DNA from: Actinomycetes bacterium
GTDB lineage: Bacteria > Actinomycetota > Actinomycetes > Mycobacteriales > Mycobacteriaceae
Direction of reading: 5' to 3'
DNA length: 64,000 bases
Assembly: GCA_023461275.1 (NCBI GenBank)
Contig: JAEYMI010000038.1
Span: forward strand, 1-64,000
Position 1 is the stretch's first letter, and the number at the start of each line of letters is the position of its first letter. Of this stretch, positions 27,597 through 35,910 are shown piece by piece. The notes under the pieces were generated by a model that saw only the letters and a list, made by a program, of their open reading frames with translations, was not told the origin of the DNA and searched no databases. Made by a program: the position numbers and the translations under genes.

Positions 27597-27692
27597 CGGT
27601 CAACCCTACGGACCCGGTCGGCGGCTGATTCACGGTGCGTCGAGACAGTGGTGCGTCGAGACTGGGGCCCGGCGGGTCAGGGGTGCGTCGGG

Positions 27693-28559
27693 TCAGGGGG
27701 TGTAGCGCAGCCAGTCGACCTTCATCGTCGCCGGATTGGGTGTCGAGGAGTTCGCCGGGCCGGGCCAGATGCCACCGACTGCCAGGTTCAGAATCGGGTA
27801 CATCGGCTTGTCGAAGACCCACCGCTCGCCGGCGGTGAGGCCCGCGCGATTGACGGTGAACACCGAGTTGCCGTCGAACAGGAACGTGATCGACGTGGCG
27901 GTCTTGCGGACGCCGTAGGTATGGAACTGTGTCGGGTCGATCCCGAGGATGTCCGATCCGCGCTGGTACTTGCCGTTCGCGCCGTCGGGAAGCGGGATGA
28001 CGTCGGGCAGGATGTCGCGCAGCGATCCGGCGTCGGCCGAACCGAAGCCACCGGAACCGGTCGGTCCGTGCACTCCGATGTGCACGAAGTTGTAGCTGTT
28101 GATGTGTTCGGCGATGTCGATCTCGCCGGCCTCGGGGAATCCGGCCTCCCAGATGTCGGCTCCCAGTAGCCAGAACCCGCTGTGCAGGCCTGCGCCGCTG
28201 GGCAGCGCGAGCCGCGCGGAGATGGTGCCGTAGGTGAATTCGCGCTTGTCCTTGGTGTTCAGCCTCGCCGACGTCCAGCCGTTACCGGTGTCCTTGGCCT
28301 CGATCAGGAGATTTCCGCTACCGTCGAGGCGGGAGTTCTCACGACTCGACGTGTAGGTCTGCTTCTCGTTGTTGCCCCAGCCGCCGCCACCGGTTTCGTA
28401 GTTCCACAGCGCGCTGTTCGGGGCCGATCCGGCCGCACCGTTGAACTCGTCGGAGAACGCCGTGTCCGCCGCGTGGGCGACGGGACCGGTGAGGGTCGTG
28501 GCGGCGACGATGCCGCCGACGGTCAGGCCTGACACAATCGTTCGACGTAAGAAGTGCAC
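27693..28559 (-). CDS. Secreted glycoside hydrolase family 16 (beta-glucanase type)
   Basis: 288 residues with a Sec signal peptide (1-31, cleavage after AHA). The GH16 catalytic motif is E146-IDIAE151, with D148 between. A tryptophan-rich jelly-roll region with GFWLLGADIW precedes it. The enzyme should cut beta-1,3 or mixed-linkage glucans outside the cell. GTG 28559 is the only usable start before the signal peptide. An IdeR/DtxR-like box overlaps the sequence just upstream. Confidence 0.88.
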   Translation of the reverse strand: MHFLRRTIVSGLTVGGIVAATTLTGPVAHAADTAFSDEFNGAAGSAPNSALWNYETGGGGWGNNEKQTYTSSRENSRLDGSGNLLIEAKDTGNGWTSARLNTKDKREFTYGTISARLALPSGAGLHSGFWLLGADIWEAGFPEAGEIDIAEHINSYNFVHIGVHGPTGSGGFGSADAGSLRDILPDVIPLPDGANGKYQRGSDILGIDPTQFHTYGVRKTATSITFLFDGNSVFTVNRAGLTAGERWVFDKPMYPILNLAVGGIWPGPANSSTPNPATMKVDWLRYTP

Positions 28560-28576
28560 AGGCTAGGCTTACCATA
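28558..28576. promoter_or_regulatory. IdeR/DtxR-like iron box between divergent genes
   Basis: ACAGGCTAGGCTTACCATA agrees with the published TWAGGTWAGSCTWACCTWA consensus at 15 of 19 positions by my count. It lies between the divergent starts of the GH16 and glycosyltransferase genes, where bound repressor could block either. No function is proven. Confidence 0.5.
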
Positions 28577-28581
28577 GTTAA

Positions 28582-29526
28582 TTGTCCGCGGGGGAACGAA
28601 GGTCATCCGAGAACAACGGTTATCCGAGAACCGTCATCCGAGAACCTAGGTCAGCCAAGGAGGACAGGGTCATCGTCAACGTCCCGAGCACCGAAATCCC
28701 GAGCACCGACGCCCCGAGCACCGACGTCCCAAGCACCACCGCCCCGGCAGTCGCAGTGGTGATTCCGGCATTCAACGAGCAACGCGAGATCGCGGCGACG
28801 CTGCATGCGCTGCGTGCACAATCGTTCGACGATCTGTTCCACCGCGAGGTCCTGCACGGTTTCCGGATCGTCGTCGTGGATAACAACAGCACCGACGACA
28901 CCGCCCGGATCGTCGGTGAGATCGCCGCCGAACCCGGCGTGCCCATCGAACTGATCTCGGAGCCAGAACCCGGCACCGGCTGTGCCGTCGACACCGGTTT
29001 CCGGCACGCCATCGACACCGGCGCGATCTACATCGCCCGCACCGACGCCGACACGCTACCCGCGGCGGATTGGCTCGCCAACCTCCTCATTCCGTTGATG
29101 AATGGTCAGCGGCTGGTGGGTGGCCGGGTACTGGCACGCAACGACGCCGGGATGACGTCGACGCTGTTCAACCTGGCCGGCAAGCTGTGGCGGGTCGGGC
29201 ACGCGGTCAACTGGTGGAAGACCCGCAAGGAGCCCGACGACCGTCGACGCAGTTTCGCCGTGGTGGGTAACAACATGGCTATCGACGCGGAGATGTACCG
29301 GCTCAGTGGCGGATTCCCGCGGAGCAGGATCGACGAGCTCGACGAGGACGCGGTCCTGCAGCGCCGGGTGCGCGCGATCACCGGGAAGCGCGGCATCGCG
29401 CTACGCAAGCAGGCCGTCGTGCGGACCTCGATGCGTCGGCTCTCCGAGTACGGGGCCCAGGGCTACGTCGAGTGGTATCGCTCGGAGGATCGGGGCGCGC
29501 TGGGTCGCGACGTCGACATCCGGTAG
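28582..29526 (+). CDS. Glycosyltransferase family 2
   Basis: GT-A-type nucleotide-sugar transferase. The conserved domain begins at VAVVIPAFNEQREIAATL; VVVDNNSTDDT and TDADTLPAADW supply the nucleotide/metal-binding acidic motif, and ELDEDAVLQRRV resembles the acceptor-site ED motif. No membrane span. The start is uncertain. TTG 28582 is the only early start codon in frame, but a strong AAGGAGG (about 28659-28665) is followed by no ATG, GTG or TTG in frame. The extra N-terminus is encoded partly by three direct repeats of TCATCCGAGAAC. The domain is followed at 29699 by the haemophore-like gene. Confidence 0.78.
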   Translation: MSAGERRSSENNGYPRTVIREPRSAKEDRVIVNVPSTEIPSTDAPSTDVPSTTAPAVAVVIPAFNEQREIAATLHALRAQSFDDLFHREVLHGFRIVVVDNNSTDDTARIVGEIAAEPGVPIELISEPEPGTGCAVDTGFRHAIDTGAIYIARTDADTLPAADWLANLLIPLMNGQRLVGGRVLARNDAGMTSTLFNLAGKLWRVGHAVNWWKTRKEPDDRRRSFAVVGNNMAIDAEMYRLSGGFPRSRIDELDEDAVLQRRVRAITGKRGIALRKQAVVRTSMRRLSEYGAQGYVEWYRSEDRGALGRDVDIR

Positions 29527-29698
29527 ACCCCGCCGGTTGGGCGGCGGTATCAATCGGATCAAACCGACATCCGCACCATATCGGGCGAGAGTTCCTGTGA
29601 ATCTTGATGATTCGGGCGCATTCTCAGCATGATCTCAACATCTGTGCTTAGCGTCAGCGATGCCTGAGCAGGCAGCCTGAGCAAGTGAAGGATGGAAG

Positions 29699-30142
29699 AT
29701 GAAGCACCACAATCACTCACGACCCCGCCACTCACGACCCCGACTCGTCGCTATCACCACCGGCCTGGCCGGCGTCGGAATGGCGGCGGCCATCGTCGGA
29801 GGTGGGGTGGCAAGTGCGGCACCGGCGCCGGCACCGACCACGGTCCCCGGAACCAGCTGCACGGTTGCGCAAGTGGAACGCGCCCTGGCCAAGGAAGACC
29901 CGGCGCTGTGGAAGCGCATCGAGTCGAACCCTCGGGCCAAGAAGCACTTTGAGTCGACGATCGTGCTGACCCCGGAGCAGCGCAAGGCCAAGCGGGACGA
30001 GATGGCGAAGAAGCATCCCGAGCGCGCCAAGGTCCGCGAGTTCCTCAAGGAGCACAACGTTCTGCCGGGAAAGGCCCGCGAGGACATGAAGGCCGTGCAC
30101 GCCGCGGTTGAGAAGGCCAAACTCAGCTGCAGCCAGTTCTGA
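29699..30142 (+). CDS. Haemophore-like secreted heme-binding (MHB-fold) protein
   Basis: 147 residues. An N-terminal signal peptide (about 1-41, ending ASA) is followed by a small helical domain with two cysteines, C54 and C144, placed as in the mycobacterial haemophore family, where they form one disulfide. The mature part is rich in Lys and Glu. Members bind heme outside the cell or are related proteins without proven heme binding. GGATGGAAG overlaps the start region as ribosome-binding site. Confidence 0.75.
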   Translation: MKHHNHSRPRHSRPRLVAITTGLAGVGMAAAIVGGGVASAAPAPAPTTVPGTSCTVAQVERALAKEDPALWKRIESNPRAKKHFESTIVLTPEQRKAKRDEMAKKHPERAKVREFLKEHNVLPGKAREDMKAVHAAVEKAKLSCSQF

Positions 30143-30189
30143 CCTGTTGCTGGTCGAGTGGGTTTGATTCGCTGGGCGAGCGGTGTTTC

Positions 30190-30350
30190 CCTGTCGCTGG
30201 TCGAGTGCCGTGAGCCGCTAGGCCAGCGGTGTATCGAGACCACCCCGACGCCGAAATGCGTTGGGGTGGATCTCGATACGGCTCCTCGCTTCGCTCGGTG
30301 CCACTCGATCAGCGGGTGGTTGTTGAGTTCGGTGCCACTCGATCAGCGGG
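30190..30350. repeat. Dispersed repeat family B, inverted pair plus partial copy
   Basis: CGCTGGTCGAGTGCC...GTATCGAGACCACC (30190-30243) faces GGATCTCGATACGG...CACTCGATCAGCGGG (30269-30319). The central CCACCCC and GGGGTGG can pair. A truncated third copy follows to 30350. It lies between the convergent haemophore-like and luciferase-like genes. Confidence 0.85.
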
Positions 30351-30369
30351 TTGTCCAGCGGCGTGAGTG

Positions 30370-31395
30370 TTAGCGCCAGCCGAGCGCCGGAGCGACGTCG
30401 GTGAGGATCGACTCGATGACGTGCGCGTTGTAGTCGACGCCGAGTTGCGTTGGCAGCGTGAGCAATAGCGTGTCGGCGGCCGCGATGGCCTCGTCCTCGC
30501 GGAGTTGCTCGATCAGCTTGTCCGGCTCGTCGGCGTAGGAGCGTCCGAACCGGGCGATGCCGCCGTCGATGTAACCGACCTGGTCCTCGTCGTCGCCGCG
30601 GGCGCCGAAGTAGGCGCGGTCCCGGTCATCAGTGATGGCAAAGATGCTGCGGCTCACTGAGACTCGTGGATCACGTTGATGTCCGGCGGCGGCCCACGCG
30701 TCGCGGAAGCGTTCGATCTGCTCGGCCTGCAACTGGTGGAACGGGATGCCGGTGTCCTCGGTGAGCAGCGTCGAACTCATCAGGTTCATGCCCTGCTCGG
30801 CGGTCCATTCGGCCGTCGAGCGGGAGCCCGCACCCCACCAGATGCGGTCGCGCAAACCGGGTGACTGCGGCTCGATCGGCAGCAGCCCGGGCGGATTCGG
30901 GAACATCGGCCGCGGGTTGGGCTGGGCGAAGCCGCCGCCCTCGATCACCTTGAGGAAGACCTCGGTGTGCTGGCGGGCCATGTCGGCATCCGACATTCCT
31001 TCCGGCGGAACATAACCGAAGTACTTGTAGCCGTCGATGACCTGCTCCGGGGATCCCCGGCTGATACCGAGCTGGAGCCTGCCCTCGGAGATGAGGTCGG
31101 CCGATCCCGCGTCCTCGGCCATGTACAGGGGATTCTCGTAGCGCATATCGATCACGCCGGTGCCGATCTCGATGGTCGACGTCTTCGCGCCGACGGCGGC
31201 CAGCAGCGGGAACGGTGACGCGAGTTGCCGGGCGAAGTGATGCACACGGAAGTAGGCACCGTCGGCACCGAGTTCCTCGGCGGCGACGGCCAGGTCGATG
31301 GACTGAAGCAGGGTGTCCGACGCCGACCGGACCTGCGAACCGTGCGAGTCCGACCAGTGCCCAAATGACAGGAAGCCGATCTTTTTCTTGCTCAT
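30370..31395 (-). CDS. LLM-class flavin-dependent oxidoreductase
   Basis: 341 residues, bacterial-luciferase-like TIM barrel. VHHFARQLASPFPLLAAVGAKT, GTGVIDMRYENPLYMAEDAG and the LQLGISRGSPEQVIDG segment are typical of this FMN- or F420-using superfamily. The substrate cannot be read from the sequence. It lies 27 nt beyond the stop of the permease gene on the same strand and may be co-transcribed with it. Confidence 0.88.
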   Translation of the reverse strand: MSKKKIGFLSFGHWSDSHGSQVRSASDTLLQSIDLAVAAEELGADGAYFRVHHFARQLASPFPLLAAVGAKTSTIEIGTGVIDMRYENPLYMAEDAGSADLISEGRLQLGISRGSPEQVIDGYKYFGYVPPEGMSDADMARQHTEVFLKVIEGGGFAQPNPRPMFPNPPGLLPIEPQSPGLRDRIWWGAGSRSTAEWTAEQGMNLMSSTLLTEDTGIPFHQLQAEQIERFRDAWAAAGHQRDPRVSVSRSIFAITDDRDRAYFGARGDDEDQVGYIDGGIARFGRSYADEPDKLIEQLREDEAIAAADTLLLTLPTQLGVDYNAHVIESILTDVAPALGWR

Positions 31396-31422
31396 GATCT
31401 ACTAAATGGTACTCCGGTCCGT

Positions 31423-32727
31423 TTAATTCCCGCGCAGGCGCAGAGTCCGGCCGGTGATCCGCCGGTAGACGTACTCGGCGACGAAGCTGCCGACCAGCAC
31501 GGCCACCAGAGTGATCCAGGTGCTGGCGGGTCCGGTGTGAATCGCGTAGCCCAGCAGCAGACAGAACAATGCCGCGTTGAGGACGACGGCCAGGACCAAC
31601 AACCAGGTCTTCGCGCCCGTCTCGCGGCGCAGTCGCAGGTGTCCGGCGCTGACGGTGCCGTACACGATCAGAAATGCCAAGCTGGCCATCTGGCCCACCG
31701 CCGACAACGGGAAGAAGATCACGAACGCGCACGTGAGTCCGCCCGCGGCGAGCAAACCCCACGTGCCGCTATGCCACACGCCGCGAGCGAACGACGCCGG
31801 CATCTCACCGGTTTTGGCGACGGTGAAGGCAAGATTGGCGTCGCCGAAGAGGGTGGCGTTGACCCCGGACGCCGTCGCCAGCAGTGCGGCCGCGCCGATG
31901 ACGACGAAGCCGACCTGACCGAAGACGGCGCGTCCGGCGTCGGAAAGCACATGTCCCTGTTGGGCTTCGATATCCGGCAGCGACATCACCATCACGACCA
32001 GCGAACTGACGACGATGTAGACGACGATGACGATGAACAGTGCCTGATACATCGCGCGCGGAAGCTCTTTCGCGGGATTCTTCATGTCGCCGGCGGAGTT
32101 CGTGACGACACCGAAACCCTCGTAGGTGACGTAGAGCAGACCCGCGGCGAACAAGATGCCGATCGCGCCCTCACCGCCGACCTGATCGAATCGAGCGGGT
32201 TCGGCCTTGAACGCCGCCAGCACGACGAATGCGGCGAGGATCGCCAATTCCACTGCGATGACCAGTTGTTCAGAGCGTCCGACGAGTTTGGAGCCGATCA
32301 TGTTGACGCCGACCAACACGATCACCAGACCGACCCCGATCGCTTTCGCCGACCAGTCGGGGGTCTCGAACGGGAGCAGGTGACGCGCATATCCGGCGAA
32401 TCCTGTTGCATAGAGCGCCATTGCGATGATCCAGCCGAGGAACTGGAAGATGTTCAGGCCGCCGGCGACGATCCCGTCGCCGAAACAGCGGATCAGGAAC
32501 TCGGCTGCGCCACCGCGACTGGGGTAGCGGGCACCGAGTTTGGCGTAGGAGTAGACGCTGAACATCGAGACCAGCCCGCCCACCAGGAATGCGAGCGGTA
32601 TCCAGACGCCTGCCGTGGTGGCCGCGAGTCCGACGAGAGTGTAGAGACCGGCACCCATCATGCCGCCGACGCCGATTGCCGTGGCGGAGGTGACCGAAAT
32701 CGCTGCTGACTTCGACGATGTACTCAT
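31423..32727 (-). CDS. APC-family amino acid permease
   Basis: 434-residue transporter with about 12 spans. The first helix contains the APC motif GVGGMMGAGLYTLVGLAA, and the following FLVGGLVSMFSVYSYAKLGARYP is also typical. The start MSTSSKSAA is preferred over an upstream in-frame ATG because it places the first span at the usual distance. Substrate unknown, probably an amino acid or amine. Confidence 0.87.
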   Translation of the reverse strand: MSTSSKSAAISVTSATAIGVGGMMGAGLYTLVGLAATTAGVWIPLAFLVGGLVSMFSVYSYAKLGARYPSRGGAAEFLIRCFGDGIVAGGLNIFQFLGWIIAMALYATGFAGYARHLLPFETPDWSAKAIGVGLVIVLVGVNMIGSKLVGRSEQLVIAVELAILAAFVVLAAFKAEPARFDQVGGEGAIGILFAAGLLYVTYEGFGVVTNSAGDMKNPAKELPRAMYQALFIVIVVYIVVSSLVVMVMSLPDIEAQQGHVLSDAGRAVFGQVGFVVIGAAALLATASGVNATLFGDANLAFTVAKTGEMPASFARGVWHSGTWGLLAAGGLTCAFVIFFPLSAVGQMASLAFLIVYGTVSAGHLRLRRETGAKTWLLVLAVVLNAALFCLLLGYAIHTGPASTWITLVAVLVGSFVAEYVYRRITGRTLRLRGN

Positions 32728-32808
32728 CGCAAGAAAGATTAGTGTGGCAACACCAGTGATCAACGGAAACGGTCAAATCGGCGGCTCAGCCACTGTTGGC
32801 GCGCGTGC

Positions 32809-33381
32809 TCACTTCGTCGGTGGCTCCCACGAGTGTCCCCACTGATCTGCGAAGGCCACCTCGGTGAGCGGCAGCCGGGAGCGGGGCTGCTGGTCGCGTT
32901 CGCGAATCTCTTCGGGCAGCGTGTCGGGGTCGGCGAGGCGTCCGATGCCGAGCACCACCAACGGGCGTGCCTCGTCGGGAATGTCGAACCGTTCGGTCAC
33001 GATCTCCGGGATGAACCCCGCCATCGGGTGCGAGTTGAAACCCAAAGCCTCTGCCTGCAAGGACATCTGGGCGATCGCGAGTCCGGCGTCGACGGCCGCG
33101 TAGGTATGCACCTTGTCGTCGGTGGGATCGTTGGTGGTGCACACCAGGATCAGTGCCGCGGCGCGTGGTGCCCAGCCGATGTTGCCGCGGGTCAGGCCGG
33201 CGACGAGGCCGTCGAAGGTGAGATCTCCACGACGCCCGACGATGAACCGGACCGGCTGGATCTTGCCCCACGTCGGCGCCCATCGACCGGCCTCCACGAT
33301 TGCGAGCAGCTCGTCGTCGGAGATACCGCTCTCGGTGTCGTAACCGCGTGCGCTCCAGCGGTTTGCGATGAGTTCGTGCAC
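32809..33381 (-). CDS. Nitroreductase-family flavoprotein
   Basis: 190 residues. IANRWSARGYD at the N-terminus and the LQAEALGFNSHPMAGF segment match FMN-binding nitroreductases. GTG 33381 follows the MFS stop by about 10 nt and has GGTAGG upstream. An in-frame start at 33426 would overlap the MFS gene and add 15 unconserved residues. NAD(P)H-dependent reduction of nitro or quinone compounds is the family role; pairing with an exporter suggests xenobiotic defence. Confidence 0.85.
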   Translation of the reverse strand: MHELIANRWSARGYDTESGISDDELLAIVEAGRWAPTWGKIQPVRFIVGRRGDLTFDGLVAGLTRGNIGWAPRAAALILVCTTNDPTDDKVHTYAAVDAGLAIAQMSLQAEALGFNSHPMAGFIPEIVTERFDIPDEARPLVVLGIGRLADPDTLPEEIRERDQQPRSRLPLTEVAFADQWGHSWEPPTK

Positions 33382-33391
33382 GTCGCCGAGC

Positions 33392-34945
33392 CTACCGGGG
33401 GTCGCTGGATCCCGCTGTTGTTGCAACCGCCGTCGCCGGGGTCGCCGGCCGATCGCGCATCACGATCGACAGCACCACCGCCAGAATCGACAGCATGATC
33501 ACGCTCGCCAGTGACGCGGCATGGATGCCGTCGACAAACGCGGACTTCGCCGCGTCGGCCAATTGGCTTCCGCCATCACTCATTCCGGCCGCACGATGCA
33601 ATGTCTCGCCGAGCGTGTCGCCGAAGGACAACCCCTGGCCCTGCTCTCGGAACACCAGCGTCGCCAGCGATCCCAGCAGTGCCAGCCCGAGGGCGGTACC
33701 GAGTTCGAAGCTGGTCTCCGAGATGCCTGACGCGGCGCCGGAACGTTCCACCGGAACCGATCCGACGACGACGTCGGAGACCAGGCTGAACTGGATGCCG
33801 TATCCGACGCCGGCGATCGAGGTGAACACCAGATACACCCACAGCGGGCCGTCGAGTCCGAGCATCAGCAGGCCCAGGTTGCCTACGGCCGCCATTAGTA
33901 CAGACCCGACGAACGCCGCCCGCAATCCGATCGCTGTGGCGACCCGGGACGCGCCGATGGAGAACACCGCCACGGCGATCGCCATCGGCAGACCGGCGAG
34001 CGCTGCGGCGAGCACGTCGTAGCCGATTACCGACTGCAGGTACACGCCGGTCAGATAGGACATACCGCCCAGCGCCATCATGCCGGTCAAGGCGACGGCG
34101 ACGGCTGCGCTGAACTTCGCGTTGGTGAACAGCGACAGGTCCAACAGTGGTGCGGCGGTTCGACGTTGGTGGATGAGGAACATCGCCACCATCGCCACAC
34201 CGAAGACGCCGGCGGTCACCGAGACCAGTGAATAACCTTCCGAAGCAAGGGTTTTCACTGCGTACACCAAGGGCAGGATGCCGAGCATCGACAATGCGAC
34301 ACCGATGAAGTCGAACGGTTCCGACGAACGCGCCCGGTACTCGGGCAGCAGCTTGGGTGCGGCGAGGAACAGGATCGCCAGCACCGGCACGTTGATCAGG
34401 AACACAACACCCCACCAGAAGTGGTGCAGCAGAACACCTCCGATGACCGGGCCGAGTGCGCTGCCGCCGGCGAAGGCGGCCGTCCACACGCCGATCGCAC
34501 GACCGCGGGACCGGGCGTCGGGAAACATGTTGGCGATCAACGACAAACTCGACGGCATCAGCGTCGCACCGCCGATGCCCATCACCGCGCGGGCGCCGAT
34601 GAGCACCGCTGCGCTGGGCGCGAACGCGGCGACCACCGAGGCGATACCGAACAAGGCGGCGCCCGCCAACAGGATGCGACGACGACCGATCCGGTCGCCG
34701 ACGTTGCCCATGGTGATCAGCAGGCCGGCGATGAGGAAGCCGTAGATGTCGAGAATCCAGAGCTGCTGCGCCGCCGACGGCTCGAGCGCGTCGGTGATGG
34801 CCGGAATCGCGAGGTACAGCACCGAGAAGTCCATCGAGACCAGCAGCACCGGCAGTGTCAGGACCGCCAGCCCCCACCACGCGCGTCGATCGGCGCTCGA
34901 GGGTGCCTCGACGCGCTGATCGGACTGGTGGATGCCGGTGGCCAT
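33392..34945 (-). CDS. MFS drug exporter, DHA2 (14-span) family
   Basis: 517 residues with about 14 hydrophobic spans. Motif A-like GNVGDRIGRRRIL follows span 2, and motif C-like ALGPVIGGVLL marks a drug/H+ antiporter. The N-terminal WWGLAVLTLPVLLVSMDFSVL is typical of the EmrB/QacA group. It is divergent from a TetR regulator, with paired palindromes between them, and is followed by a nitroreductase gene, so it is an inducible export module. Confidence 0.9.
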   Translation of the reverse strand: MATGIHQSDQRVEAPSSADRRAWWGLAVLTLPVLLVSMDFSVLYLAIPAITDALEPSAAQQLWILDIYGFLIAGLLITMGNVGDRIGRRRILLAGAALFGIASVVAAFAPSAAVLIGARAVMGIGGATLMPSSLSLIANMFPDARSRGRAIGVWTAAFAGGSALGPVIGGVLLHHFWWGVVFLINVPVLAILFLAAPKLLPEYRARSSEPFDFIGVALSMLGILPLVYAVKTLASEGYSLVSVTAGVFGVAMVAMFLIHQRRTAAPLLDLSLFTNAKFSAAVAVALTGMMALGGMSYLTGVYLQSVIGYDVLAAALAGLPMAIAVAVFSIGASRVATAIGLRAAFVGSVLMAAVGNLGLLMLGLDGPLWVYLVFTSIAGVGYGIQFSLVSDVVVGSVPVERSGAASGISETSFELGTALGLALLGSLATLVFREQGQGLSFGDTLGETLHRAAGMSDGGSQLADAAKSAFVDGIHAASLASVIMLSILAVVLSIVMRDRPATPATAVATTAGSSDPR

Positions 34946-34989
34946 GATGAGAACTCCTGCTGAATGTTGTAGATGCGTACACGACCTGC

Positions 34990-35037
34990 GCGTACGTTGT
35001 ACGCATCAAAACGTACGTGGGTGAGTACGCTGTACGC
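34990..35037. promoter_or_regulatory. Tandem TetR-type operators
   Basis: GCGTAC-GTT-GTACGC (34990-35004) is a perfect inverted repeat. GAGTAC-GCT-GTACGC (35023-35037) is a near-copy whose centre lies 33 bp away, on the same helix face. ACGTACGT (35011-35018) and a GCGTAC half-site (34975-34980) add to the array. It occupies the divergent MFS/TetR promoter region. Confidence 0.75.
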
Positions 35038-35078
35038 AAGCCACTTATTCCATCGTTCACCTGGGAGGTCGGAGCAGT

Positions 35079-35765
35079 TTGCCCCCGGATGTAGCAAAAA
35101 CGGACAGCATCAAGCTGACCGTCGACGCCATCGTCGACGCCGCGATCGAGGTCGCCGACCGTGATGGTCTCGACGGCCTCTCGATGCGTCGGATCGCCGA
35201 TCAGCTCGGCGTCGGCGCGATGTCGCTGTACCGGCACGTCGCCGACAAGGACACGTTGCTGCAGGCGATGGCCGAGCGGGTTGGACGACGACATCCCTAT
35301 CCCGTCGACGACCTCGACGTGCCGTGGCGTCGTCGGGTCCAGATCGCCGTCGACATCGACTGGGAACTCTACGAACGCCACCCGTGGGTGGTGGTCATCT
35401 ACTCGGCGCCGCGCTACAGCTACGGCGTCGACGCCCTGGAAGGCCTCGACTGGCTGGCAGCCGGCTTCGCGCAGCTCGGCGTGGACGTCGCCGAGGCCAC
35501 CAGCATGGCGTTGACGCTGTGGAACTACGTCAACGGTGTGGCGCTGGCCTCGGTGAGTGAGCAGCTGCTGCGCGCCGACGGTCCGCGCGATCGCCTCGGC
35601 GGTCTGAGTGATCTGCTCGCCGGCCGTACGGCCGGGACGCTGCCGTACCTCAGTTCGTTGTCGGCAGCCGGCGGGACGCAGCGGCTCACCGATCCGCGCG
35701 CGGGGCTCGACGCGGGCGTCGAATATCTGTGCGCCGGGTTCGAGGCCACCGCGTCGGGTCGTTAG
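35079..35765 (+). CDS. TetR-family repressor (tetracycline-repressor-like C-terminus)
   Basis: 228 residues. The helix-turn-helix is in the first 55 residues (AIVDAAIEVADRDGLDGLSMRRIADQLGVGAMSLYRHV). The C-terminal ligand-binding part has the TetR_C-like pattern of helices. TTG 35079 with GGAG 4 nt upstream is the only early start in frame. It probably represses the divergent MFS-nitroreductase operon and itself through the palindromes between them. Confidence 0.88.
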   Translation: MPPDVAKTDSIKLTVDAIVDAAIEVADRDGLDGLSMRRIADQLGVGAMSLYRHVADKDTLLQAMAERVGRRHPYPVDDLDVPWRRRVQIAVDIDWELYERHPWVVVIYSAPRYSYGVDALEGLDWLAAGFAQLGVDVAEATSMALTLWNYVNGVALASVSEQLLRADGPRDRLGGLSDLLAGRTAGTLPYLSSLSAAGGTQRLTDPRAGLDAGVEYLCAGFEATASGR

Positions 35766-35821
35766 TGGTCTCGCATGGTCTCATCTGCATCTGCATCGGC
35801 GCGCCTGAAGGCGAACTCGTC

Positions 35822-35897
35822 GTGACACAGCCTCGGTGGGAGAGCGTCGGCGCGGCGATTATCGGTCCGGCGTTGCCCTCTCACCGAGGTTGTGCCA
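35822..35897. repeat. Dispersed structured repeat, family A, copy 2
   Basis: Same architecture and core CGATTATCGGTCCGGCGTTG as the copy at 6073-6147. Arms CCTCGGTGGGAG and CTCTCACCGAGG differ from copy 1, but pairing is kept: an A-T pair becomes G-C, and a neighbouring pair becomes G-T. It again lies between convergent genes. Confidence 0.85.
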
Positions 35898-35910
35898 CCG
35901 ATATCCGGGC

